Source: Pinibacter soli (lineage in GTDB: Bacteria > Bacteroidota > Bacteroidia > Chitinophagales > Chitinophagaceae). From it: a stretch of 64,000 bases of DNA. Within the stretch, counting starts at the first letter, position 1. Every line of letters begins with the position of its first letter. Shown one piece after another: positions 8,581 through 16,706 of the stretch. The stretch is from positions 910,155 to 974,154 of the forward strand of contig NZ_JASBRG010000007.1 in NCBI RefSeq assembly GCF_029961145.1. Direction: 5' to 3'. The notes beneath the pieces are model-generated. The model searched no databases, had not been told where the DNA came from, and saw only the letters and a list, made by a program, of their open reading frames with translations. A program made the position numbers and the translations under genes.

Positions 8581-9447
8581 ATGAAACCCATTCTTCTTAA
8601 AATAACATCAGGGCCTTCGGTATCATTCAGTGCACGAACTGATGCCAAATCTTACAAGAACAACAACTGGCACTACCACCCCGAGATTGAGTTGATTCAT
8701 GTAGTAAAAGGAGAAGGCACCCTGTTTGCCGGTGATGGCATGCATTATTTCAAGAATGGAGATTTAGTATTGATTGGCAGTATGTTACCACATTACTGGA
8801 AATTCGACGATCCTTACACACTTGTTGAAAAGCCTTTAAAATCATATATTGAGTTGACACAATTCAGGGATGATTTTTGGGGTAAAAATTTCTTAACCTT
8901 ACCGGAAAATCAAAAAATAGCTTCGCTTTTGGAGAGGGCACAAAAAGGCATAGTGCTGAAAGGGTCCAAAACATTAGCCGTCAAAAGCCTTTTGAAAGAC
9001 CTGACCACCGCAACGGAAACCCGGAGAATTATTCTGCTGCTGGAAATATTGTACTCCCTTGCAGAATTTAGGAAATGTCAGTACATCGCGTCGGATTACA
9101 GCAGCGTCACATCTGAAGGACAGTCCGACCGCATTAATGCTGTCTACAACCACACACTTCGCAATTTCAAAGAAAAGATCAATATCAAAACACTGGCGGA
9201 CATAGCCAATATGACGCCCAATTCGTTTTGTCGTTATTTCAAATCCTGCACTCGCAAAAGCTACTCGCAGTTTGTGATGGAACTCCGCATCGGCCATGCC
9301 TGCAAGTTACTTTCTGAAGGCAGAAAAAGCATTAAAGAAATTTGCTACGAAAGCGGCTTCAACAGCTTCACATTATTCAATCGCCAATTCAAAAAATCAA
9401 AAGGGCTGCCGCCTAATGAGTATAAGAAGAGCATGCAGCTGGAATAA
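8581..9447 (+). CDS. AraC family regulator with cupin domain
   Basis: The 288-residue protein has an N-terminal cupin-like sensing domain (WHYHPEIELIHVVKGEGTLFAGD, residues about 25-60) and a C-terminal AraC double helix-turn-helix from about residue 185 (IKTLADIANMTPNSFCRYFK, then KSIKEICYESGFNSFTLFNR). It is divergent from the fucose catabolic operon across a 137-bp gap from the SDR start. The natural inference is that it senses fucose or a derivative and controls that operon. Operators are not identifiable from one copy. The TAA stop starts directly into a repeat arm. Confidence 0.88.
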   Translation: MKPILLKITSGPSVSFSARTDAKSYKNNNWHYHPEIELIHVVKGEGTLFAGDGMHYFKNGDLVLIGSMLPHYWKFDDPYTLVEKPLKSYIELTQFRDDFWGKNFLTLPENQKIASLLERAQKGIVLKGSKTLAVKSLLKDLTTATETRRIILLLEILYSLAEFRKCQYIASDYSSVTSEGQSDRINAVYNHTLRNFKEKINIKTLADIANMTPNSFCRYFKSCTRKSYSQFVMELRIGHACKLLSEGRKSIKEICYESGFNSFTLFNRQFKKSKGLPPNEYKKSMQLE

Positions 9448-9604
9448 TTTGAAAATTTGAAAATGTGCTAATTTGAAAATTCTTTAGATGCAGTTTTCAT
9501 TATAAATTCGAGACAGGTTGTTTCGCATGAAAGAATGAAAATTAGCAAACATGCCGAACAGAATACATTTTCAAATTTTCAAATCTTCAAATTCTCAAAT
9601 TAAA
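9445..9604. repeat. Inverted repeat with AATTTGAAA units between araC-like and VOC genes
   Basis: The left arm (about 9445-9482) is composed of ATTTGAAA units. The right arm (about 9567-9604) reads TTTTCAAATTTTCAAATCTT and is the reverse complement. The arms are separated by about 85 bp. The left arm begins at the stop codon of the upstream AraC gene and the right arm ends 7 bp before the next start codon. Confidence 0.75.
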
Positions 9605-9611
9605 TTAGTTT

Positions 9612-9998
9612 ATGAAACCTAAAAAAATATGGGCCAATTTCAGTGTGCAGGACCTGGACCGAACTACCAAATTCTATAAGCAACTTGGCTTTAAACACAA
9701 TGGCGCTTCAGAGCAACTGACGAGCTTTTTGTTCGGTGACGAAAATTTCATCATTCATTTCTTTTTAAAGGATATTTTGGAGCCCGCAATGAAAGGGCCT
9801 ATCACGGATTCAAAGGCTGGAAATGAAATTATATTTACACTTTCTGCCCCTACTAAAGAAGATGTTGATAACTGGGCAAAAGAGATCGGGGAAGCCGGCG
9901 GAACCGTAGTGTCAAAACCTGAAGAATTTGGAAAAGGATATTACGGTTTTGTATTTGCAGATCCTGATGGTCACAAGTTCAACGTGTTTCATATGTAG
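9612..9998 (+). CDS. VOC family (glyoxalase/dioxygenase-like) protein
   Basis: The 128-residue protein has the vicinal oxygen chelate pattern: FSVQDLDRTTKFYKQLGFKHNG at the N-terminus, then IIHFFLKD, and the typical end GYYGFVFADPDGHKFNVFHM. These small proteins include glyoxalases and antibiotic-binding proteins, and the substrate cannot be inferred. It follows the AraC gene on the same strand, separated by a repeat. A strong hairpin at 10053-10080 follows the gene. Confidence 0.85.
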   Translation: MKPKKIWANFSVQDLDRTTKFYKQLGFKHNGASEQLTSFLFGDENFIIHFFLKDILEPAMKGPITDSKAGNEIIFTLSAPTKEDVDNWAKEIGEAGGTVVSKPEEFGKGYYGFVFADPDGHKFNVFHM

Positions 9999-10052
9999 TA
10001 CTGCTGTGCGTTATAGCATTGTACATAAGTAACTCTTCTTAAGTCATCAAAT

Positions 10053-10080
10053 TAAAAAAAGGGGAAGCTCCCCCTTTTTG
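10053..10080. terminator. Bidirectional intrinsic terminator
   Basis: The sequence is an A-run, GGGG, a short AAGCTC loop, CCCC and a T-run. It sits between the VOC gene (plus) and the end of the PL8 gene (minus) and can terminate both. Confidence 0.8.
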
Positions 10081-10217
10081 CTTAACAACAAGAACCCAAC
10101 ATTTGACCAAACAAAACCTACTTTAATTACCTATGTAAAATCCTTTTTTCATTTCATGATCTATTATTTTTTCGAGATCATAATTTAGGAATGAGTATTG
10201 ATTTTTTGGCTCAATTT

Positions 10218-12374
10218 CTACTCCTTATTAAGCGAAACAGAAACAGTCGATCCTGCCATTTCTTTTGTTGGTAAATCGATATGCAAATGCTGTTGTATAC
10301 CTGACCTGCTATTTTGCAGAGTGATATTGACAGCGGTTTCCACCTGCGTGGGATCAGCAATATAAATCGCACCACCTGGAGCTTCTGCATTTTTTATCAT
10401 AAGAATGCAAGGCTTGTCTGCAGTGACAGAAAATCCTCCAACATCCACTTTGCCTGGTTTGTAAAAAATGATTTGCGTTACGCCTAAGCCTTTGTGCTTC
10501 ACCGCTTGCAAAGAATCGTTATTAGCGATGATAAAAATTTGTTTACCGTCATATTTTTCCATCTCTGCAACACTATTTACAGCAGGCAACACAACGTATG
10601 CGTAAGAAGCATTGCGAGGTTTAGCGCCATGATCAAACCACAGCTTAAATACTTTGCCGCTTTCCTGTTCATCAGAAAATGAGTTATTGATATGTTTCCA
10701 GCTGCCTGTTTGAACTGCTTTTGAGATCCGTATGTCTCCACCTTGCGGAAAGTAATAACCGATGCTATCGTGCCATATCCATGCGCCATTCTTTGAAGTC
10801 ATAGAGGCCTCTTCCTTATTCAATGTCTTTTGTTTTTTGTCGCCCGTGAATACATCTCCGCGTAGCCAGCATTGATTTACCGTCGTTGTGATCGACTCGT
10901 CTGCAATACTGCGAATGCCTGCACCAAGACAAACTATTTCCTTATCAAACATGAACCACGATTTTTTTAATTGCACGCTGTCATAATTCTGGACATAGGC
11001 TGATGCATTATACAGACCATCGCTAACGCCTCCGGCAAATGCGGTACTACCCTGCTCACCCCACTGAACTGTTGTTGGGCGGTCGGTGGCATAGTCTCTT
11101 GATGTTACACCTGGAATTTTATCCCATTCCCAAACGGGCATAATATTGTAATACTCTGAGCCGTCCCTTTGAATGTTGGTGGAACCATCCGACAAATATC
11201 TTCCCAGCAAATTTTCGCGATTGCCGGCTTCACATCTTTTTGTTCTGGTGCTCACCATTCTGATGTTAAAGGAATAATCGGGCATCGTGTGTATGGTGTA
11301 ATCGCCGATCCAAAAATGCCTGTCAAATGCTGTCACATTGTATGAAGCGGGCCTGGCGCCGGAAGATCTTTGAATTGCACCCAACCAGTCTTCAACATAT
11401 TGAGGGTCTATCTCATTCATCAGAGCCAGTCGCTTTCCTTCTGAATGTTTGCTGAGTATATTTTTTCTGCTGACACCGCGGCCTTCAACATTAAAATCAG
11501 AATAGGATCCGCGGATAATTTTTAAATAAGTATTGCGATAGTAATTCGACAGCAACTCCAGTCTTTGTTTGTCTAATGCATATGGAGTGTTGTGCACGTA
11601 ATACGCCATGCCAACCACGCCCGCCAGAAATACGTTGCCGTAACTCGATATTTGCAATTGCGGACCATGCTGCAGGTACGAGTTATCATACTGCAAACCT
11701 TCCTTATAGTGTACGAGTACCAGCGGTTCAAAAGTTTGAGCCACGGCCAACGATAACAAGGCAGTGTCTGATGTTAACAAGGCGCGATAGAAATAATGCA
11801 AAGCAACATCCGTTTTATTGGCACCGGTTTGCTTAAAAACATCGCCACGTTTCATGCGCTGTATCAATGAATCCTGGAGGCTTTGCGGCAATTGCTTTTT
11901 AGCATAGCGCATACCTATCAACAGTTCACCAAGACATTGTGGAGCACCTATTTCGTTGTGCCACCAGTTATCGCTTTTAGGATCGGCACTATACCAGTAT
12001 TCAAGTCCATGCTGAATAGCATTGAACAATTCATCGCCATACCTGGCATCTTCCGAAACATAAGCATTGACCAATAGCTTCAGATGTTCGAGGTGTACAG
12101 CCGGTTGCCATTTTGCAATTGTTCTGTCAGCGTAATCAATATCGTTCCATTTTCCGTTCGGCTGAACGCTATGGAGCAAACTGTTGACAGTTGCTGAAGA
12201 TGCCGGGCTTGTTTTTGTCTGCTGCCATACCCGGCTCATAATGGTGCCGAAAACCGGCAACGTCTCAAAGACTTTACTGTAAACACCGCCCTGCAACGAC
12301 CCGCAGAAAACGGTTTGCATCCCGCTTAAGCAACAAATAAAAATGACCGCTTTAAATATCTTGGTTAGCGACAT
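10218..12374 (-). CDS. Polysaccharide lyase family 8 (chondroitin/hyaluronan lyase type)
   Basis: This 718-residue secreted protein has the PL8 layout: a signal peptide, an alpha/alpha toroid and C-terminal beta-sandwich domains. The catalytic residues are recognisable: Asn186 in TGANKTD, His236 and Tyr245 in SYLQHGPQLQISSYG, and Arg299 and Arg303 in EGRGVSR. The His-Tyr spacing of nine matches characterised PL8 lyases. PL8 enzymes cleave chondroitin sulfate, hyaluronan or xanthan by beta-elimination next to a uronic acid. It lies 32 bp downstream of the GH29 gene on the same strand, so the two are probably co-transcribed. With sulfatases and fucosidases around it, a sulfated and fucosylated glycosaminoglycan is an attractive substrate, but this is inference. 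Confidence 0.9.
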   Translation of the reverse strand: MSLTKIFKAVIFICCLSGMQTVFCGSLQGGVYSKVFETLPVFGTIMSRVWQQTKTSPASSATVNSLLHSVQPNGKWNDIDYADRTIAKWQPAVHLEHLKLLVNAYVSEDARYGDELFNAIQHGLEYWYSADPKSDNWWHNEIGAPQCLGELLIGMRYAKKQLPQSLQDSLIQRMKRGDVFKQTGANKTDVALHYFYRALLTSDTALLSLAVAQTFEPLVLVHYKEGLQYDNSYLQHGPQLQISSYGNVFLAGVVGMAYYVHNTPYALDKQRLELLSNYYRNTYLKIIRGSYSDFNVEGRGVSRKNILSKHSEGKRLALMNEIDPQYVEDWLGAIQRSSGARPASYNVTAFDRHFWIGDYTIHTMPDYSFNIRMVSTRTKRCEAGNRENLLGRYLSDGSTNIQRDGSEYYNIMPVWEWDKIPGVTSRDYATDRPTTVQWGEQGSTAFAGGVSDGLYNASAYVQNYDSVQLKKSWFMFDKEIVCLGAGIRSIADESITTTVNQCWLRGDVFTGDKKQKTLNKEEASMTSKNGAWIWHDSIGYYFPQGGDIRISKAVQTGSWKHINNSFSDEQESGKVFKLWFDHGAKPRNASYAYVVLPAVNSVAEMEKYDGKQIFIIANNDSLQAVKHKGLGVTQIIFYKPGKVDVGGFSVTADKPCILMIKNAEAPGGAIYIADPTQVETAVNITLQNSRSGIQQHLHIDLPTKEMAGSTVSVSLNKE

Positions 12375-12406
12375 AGTGGAAGTTGTAAGTTTTGATTTTT
12401 TACTTT

Positions 12407-13927
12407 CTAATTCAGTACCACATCAATCACATCGGGCAATGCTGTTCTTACTGTTGCAGGAACAAACACTGTCAACTGATTATTCTCTACGCTGTACTTT
12501 AATGTTTGTTTGCTACCTACCAATTGAACTTTCTTAATTTTTTTATTGGTATTGAAAACAACTTTTTCATCAGCGATTGTTTCACCTTTTTCCTGTGGTA
12601 TCAAAAACAAATAACGATGACCTTTTCCTGCAGTGGCCGGCACTGATGCATATTCGGTGGAATCAATTGCTTGTACCCCTTGAATTGACGGGCCGTTCAC
12701 TTTCATCCATGCAGCAATTTCTGAAAGGCTTTTATACATCTCAGGAGTAAAAACGCCGTCTTTGGTAGGACCGTAATTCAGCAACATGTTTGTATTAAAC
12801 GATCTGCATCTGATAAGATACTCAAGAACATGTGCCGTTGATTTCATGGGATTCTTTGTATAGCCCCAACCGCTTTGTGTAATGGTGGTGCAGAGTTCAG
12901 CCCATCCGTCCTGTTTTACAGCGGGTAGTGCTTTGTCTCCTTCAAATGTTTTATAATCGCCGTAACCGAAAAACCTTGGGCTCACAATGATGCCCGGTTG
13001 CAACTGTTGTATGCGTTCCATGGAGATGCATTGATCCCATGCTTTGTTGCCACGTGGAATGTCGGCAGAGCCATCGAACCAGATCATGTCTATTCTGCCA
13101 TAGTTGGTCAGCAGCTCTTCCACCTGGCCTTTCACATAAGCAGCCATGTGTTCATAGTGCGCCTGTTTTTCAGCCTCTGTTTTTGCCGCTGTTCTTGGTT
13201 TTAAATTTTCATCCAGTGCGGGAACATTGGAATAAGTTTTGGAAACACCATAATACATGAAGTCTTGAAACTCGCCATTCTCGTGCCAATCAGGACCGGA
13301 ATAATACAGGCCGACTTTCAGTCCATACTTTCTGCATGCAGTCACAAACTCCTTCACAAGGTCACGTCCACCCATGTAATTTTTTGTGTTCAAATTACCG
13401 TAAGCACTCGGCCACATAGCAAAGCCATCGTGATGTCTTGAAGTTAAAACAACATAGGTCATCCCGGCTTCTTTCGCTGCCTTGATCCATTTTTCAGGAT
13501 CATAGTTTTTGGGATCAAAATATTTTGCAAGCGACCAATACTCTATTGGTGTGATACAACTGTTATTTTTCTCACATCTATTTCCGGCAAAAAAATTTCC
13601 ACTAGCAACGAATCTATCAACAGAATCCTGTGAAGGCTTTTTAGAGCTCCAGCCGATCTGTGTGCCCGCCATCATGGGCCATGAAAGGTCAATCTCTTTT
13701 ACAGAAGCAATACTCCAGTGTATAAACATGCCGAACCCTGCCTGGGGAAACCACTGGCCATTCGGATGAGTAGTATGTTTGTAGCTGGATTTGTTGTCTT
13801 CCACAATGCCGATCTGGGCATGCTCCATCTTTACTTTGTCAGCATCTTTGGGCTGCGCAAAAACCTGGCTTACAGAAAAGCCGCTTAATAGGTACGCAGA
13901 TAATGTAATGGCCAAACTCTTTTTCAT
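12407..13927 (-). CDS. Alpha-L-fucosidase, GH29
   Basis: The 506-residue protein has a signal peptide (SAYLLSGFSVSQVFAQ), then GH29 motifs: GFGMFIHWSIASVK near residue 64, LTSRHHDGFAMWPSAYG and the nucleophile segment MIWFDGSADIP with Asp285. It is longer than the first GH29 of the window in its middle part and is not a close duplicate. A C-terminal beta-sandwich domain ends the protein. It is upstream of the PL8 lyase in a likely two-gene unit. A 15-nt palindrome (14002-14016) lies 75 bp upstream of the start codon. Confidence 0.93.
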   Translation of the reverse strand: MKKSLAITLSAYLLSGFSVSQVFAQPKDADKVKMEHAQIGIVEDNKSSYKHTTHPNGQWFPQAGFGMFIHWSIASVKEIDLSWPMMAGTQIGWSSKKPSQDSVDRFVASGNFFAGNRCEKNNSCITPIEYWSLAKYFDPKNYDPEKWIKAAKEAGMTYVVLTSRHHDGFAMWPSAYGNLNTKNYMGGRDLVKEFVTACRKYGLKVGLYYSGPDWHENGEFQDFMYYGVSKTYSNVPALDENLKPRTAAKTEAEKQAHYEHMAAYVKGQVEELLTNYGRIDMIWFDGSADIPRGNKAWDQCISMERIQQLQPGIIVSPRFFGYGDYKTFEGDKALPAVKQDGWAELCTTITQSGWGYTKNPMKSTAHVLEYLIRCRSFNTNMLLNYGPTKDGVFTPEMYKSLSEIAAWMKVNGPSIQGVQAIDSTEYASVPATAGKGHRYLFLIPQEKGETIADEKVVFNTNKKIKKVQLVGSKQTLKYSVENNQLTVFVPATVRTALPDVIDVVLN

Positions 13928-14001
13928 TGGTTGTCGTTTTAATCAATCGTCAATTACGATAAGTATAATTTAAGTCGTTTTTCTCAGCGAACCGAGCGAT
14001 A

Positions 14002-14016
14002 TTGAAACCGTTTCAA
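14002..14016. promoter_or_regulatory. Perfect short palindrome upstream of GH29-PL8
   Basis: The site is TTGAAAC-C-GTTTCAA with perfect 7-bp arms. It resembles operators of LacI-type repressors in general form, but no LacI-type gene is in the window. On the minus strand its core AAACGGTT also resembles the core of the motifs at 15715 and 21089, although the spacing to the gene differs. Function is not shown. Confidence 0.35.
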
Positions 14017-14161
14017 ACTTACAAGACCTGATAAATTCTATGGGAGACAAATCTCTTTTTTTGGGGTGAAATTTGTAAAAGCATCACCATACCTCGCAAG
14101 CTGTATTAAAACTTACTGGTTTTCGAAAAACAGCGAAGTCCAGGGCTAATACAATTCGCCC

Positions 14162-15661
14162 CTACGGCCTGTTCGGCCCTTGTATTTTTTGCAATAATTC
14201 CGATAACTCTTTTACTTTCGCCGGCTGTTTTTCCGCAAGATTATTTTTTTCGCCGATATCGTTACCCAAATCATACAGTTGAGGTTTTGCGTTGTTGCCA
14301 AGCTCAGTGTTTGTTTGCCTATTAAGCGCAGGGCCATTGTTGGGAACAATGTATTTCCAATTGCCTTGAATGATCGCATATGTATCGCTATCCAGCACGA
14401 GCCAGTTCCTTCCCTGTTTTGCTTTTCCCATTAAAGCATTGAGCATGTCCTGGCTATCTGCTGCTTCTGATGATGGTATTGTTTGTTGCAACAATTCGGA
14501 GAAAGACGCGATAAAATCAATCTGGCAAACCAATGCGTCAGACACAGAAGGCTTTATTTGTCCCGGCCAGCTTACCAGCATAGGCACGCGTGTGCCCGCT
14601 TCGAAAGCACTGTATTTACCGCCCCGCAAAGGCCCCCAGGGTGTGTGACCATTTAATAGTGTTGCTGCTCCGTCCACATAGCCATCATCTAAAACTGGTC
14701 CGTTATCACTGCTGAAGATGATGATGGTATTTTTTGCGATGCCCATTGCTTCCACTTCTTTCACAATTTCTCCCACTGCCCAATCGAGTTGCAGAATGGC
14801 ATCTCCTCTGAAACCTAAGCCGGACTTACCTTTAAACATAGTGCTTGGCATACGCGGCACATGAGGCTCTGTCAAAGCGTAGTATAAAAAGAAGGGCTTG
14901 GTTTTGTTGCTCTCTATGAATGATTTTGCTTTTGTCAAAAATGTCAGCGGCATTTCTTCGTCTGTCCAGCGTGCGGTGTGCCCACCACTCATGTAGCCGA
15001 TGCGACCAATACCATTTACAATTGTATTGTCATGTCCATGCGATGATTTCATTTTCAGTAACCCAGGATGATCTTTACCTGTAGGATCATTACCAATAGG
15101 CTTTTGATAATCCACCGCAATAGGATCGGTTTTGTCTAATGCGACTACGCTATGATTTTCCAAAAACACTGATGGAACCCTGTCAGCCGTAGCCGGAAAA
15201 ATAAAAGAGTAGTCAAAGCCCACTTCATTTGGACCGGGCTTTATTTCTTCGTTCCAGTTTTTTGCAACGGCATCACCTAATCCCAGATGCCATTTGCCTA
15301 CAATACCGGTTGTATAACCTGCGTTTTGAAACAGCTTTGGCAATGTGGTAGCATTTGTAGGAATAATCAATGCCGCATCGCCCGGCAATATACCGGTACC
15401 GGTTTTGCGCCATGGATATTGCCCCGTCATCAATCCATAGCGGGAAGGCGTACACGTAGCTGATGTAGAATGGGCGTTTGTAAACCGCACACTCTGCGTA
15501 GCCAACTTGTCGAGATTTGGTGTATGAAGTTTCGTAGCACCATAGCAACTTAGATCACCATAGCCAAGATCATCTACATAGATCAAGATCACATTGGGTC
15601 GCTGTGCAAAGCCAGCGAAGGCCCACAAACTGAAAAAACAAACGGATAAATATTTGCACAT
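14162..15661 (-). CDS. Secreted formylglycine-dependent sulfatase (S1 family)
   Basis: I place the start at 15661 (MCKYLSVCFFSLWAFAGFAQ), which gives a proper signal peptide; the longer frame from 15736 adds a polar 25-residue leader. The mature protein begins RPNVILIYVDDLGYGD and carries the canonical formylglycine motif CTPSR with Cys70, followed by YGLMTGQYPW. Later motifs include KWHLGLGD and FSSDNGPVLDDG. The product is 499 residues. It lies upstream of the GH29-PL8 pair on the same strand, 234 bp away. A motif shared with the second permease promoter lies 54 bp upstream of its start. Confidence 0.93.
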   Translation of the reverse strand: MCKYLSVCFFSLWAFAGFAQRPNVILIYVDDLGYGDLSCYGATKLHTPNLDKLATQSVRFTNAHSTSATCTPSRYGLMTGQYPWRKTGTGILPGDAALIIPTNATTLPKLFQNAGYTTGIVGKWHLGLGDAVAKNWNEEIKPGPNEVGFDYSFIFPATADRVPSVFLENHSVVALDKTDPIAVDYQKPIGNDPTGKDHPGLLKMKSSHGHDNTIVNGIGRIGYMSGGHTARWTDEEMPLTFLTKAKSFIESNKTKPFFLYYALTEPHVPRMPSTMFKGKSGLGFRGDAILQLDWAVGEIVKEVEAMGIAKNTIIIFSSDNGPVLDDGYVDGAATLLNGHTPWGPLRGGKYSAFEAGTRVPMLVSWPGQIKPSVSDALVCQIDFIASFSELLQQTIPSSEAADSQDMLNALMGKAKQGRNWLVLDSDTYAIIQGNWKYIVPNNGPALNRQTNTELGNNAKPQLYDLGNDIGEKNNLAEKQPAKVKELSELLQKIQGPNRP

Positions 15662-15714
15662 GGCTATATGTGTTTGACAACAATGTAATTGTTTTTTTTG
15701 ATCCCGTGATAACA

Positions 15715-15728
15715 CAAACGGTTGCGCA
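15715..15728 (-). promoter_or_regulatory. Candidate activator site upstream of sulfatase (motif copy 1)
   Basis: Read on the minus strand the site is TGCGCAACCGTTTG. It is 54 bp upstream of the sulfatase ATG. A second copy, differing at two positions, lies 53 bp upstream of the permease gene at 21155, in the same orientation. Downstream, both promoters have ATCAA at equal spacing and a TACnTT-like -7 region at nearly equal spacing. Confidence 0.5.
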
Positions 15729-15905
15729 GAAAACAAGCGTCTGCTTATCTTCCATCACGATACCGAACAAGCATTGTTCATTGATCCGTGGTACCCGCTT
15801 ACTCATTGTAAATACTGAAACCAAGAGACACTTATTTCGCCTTTGTACCTGCGAGCCAATCAGGCAGGTTATGAAGACGCAGGTTATGCCGAAAGGACTA
15901 TTGTG

Positions 15906-16679
15906 TCACTCATATTCTCCTTTCGCCCGATCGATATACTCCGACGGTGTTTTACCAAACAACTTTTTAAACTCCTTGCTAAAATATTTACGATCGTTAA
16001 AACCCACCTCCCACGCCACTTCTGCCACGTTTAGTTTATCCTTCGAAAGCAATATAGCAGCCTTTTTCAATCGCAGCGATTTGATGAATTCTCCAATTGG
16101 TATTTGAGTAAGTGCATTGAATTTTTTATAAAGCACGGCTTTACTCATGCCGATACATTTCGACAGATCCGAAATATTGAAATCTGCATTCGATAAGTTT
16201 TCATTAATGACATTCATTAATCTTTCCATGAATTTCTTGTCCACAGTACCCACTTCTACTTCCAGCGGCTCCAGTAAAACTTTATTGTCATATCGCTGAC
16301 GAATCGCTTCACGTGACTTCAGCAGATTGCTGATATATGATTGAAGTATCTGTACACTAAATGGCTTGGTAAGATAAATGTCGGCGCCGCTTTCCAGCCC
16401 TTCGAGTTGTTGCTCTACGGCTATCTTGGCGGTTAACATGATCACAGGTATATGACTGGTGCGTTCGTCACTTTTAAGCTTTCTGCAAAACTGATTACCA
16501 TCCATTTCAGGCATCATTACATCAGTTACAATCAAATCAGGTATTTCTGCTACAGCCGCTTCCCAGCCTTGTTTGCCGTTACTGGTTTCGAGAAACTCGT
16601 AATAGGGCGACAAACATATCTTTATAAATTCACGGAGTTCAGTGTTGTCTTCTACAATCAGGATCTTGTTCTCTTTCAT
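15906..16679 (-). CDS. Response regulator, REC plus AraC-type HTH
   Basis: The 257-residue protein has a receiver domain (KILIVEDNTELREFIK, phospho-acceptor Asp53 in VTDVMMPEMDG, Lys in YLTKPF) and a C-terminal AraC helix-turn-helix pair (VAEVAWEVGFNDRKYFSKEF, then GKTPSEYI). This is the output half of a Bacteroidota hybrid two-component system, but here it is a separate protein. It starts 27 bp after the kinase stop and in the same reading frame, with two in-frame stop codons between. It probably controls the flanking sulfatase and permease genes. Confidence 0.92.
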   Translation of the reverse strand: MKENKILIVEDNTELREFIKICLSPYYEFLETSNGKQGWEAAVAEIPDLIVTDVMMPEMDGNQFCRKLKSDERTSHIPVIMLTAKIAVEQQLEGLESGADIYLTKPFSVQILQSYISNLLKSREAIRQRYDNKVLLEPLEVEVGTVDKKFMERLMNVINENLSNADFNISDLSKCIGMSKAVLYKKFNALTQIPIGEFIKSLRLKKAAILLSKDKLNVAEVAWEVGFNDRKYFSKEFKKLFGKTPSEYIDRAKGEYE

Positions 16680-16706
16680 AACTGGTAATAAAGTAAATTA
16701 AGAAAC

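Noticed and set aside
16680-16706. Sequencing error as cause of the kinase-regulator split
   Set aside because: Two in-frame stops separate the genes and the regulator has a normal start and complete receiver domain, so a single base change would not fuse them.
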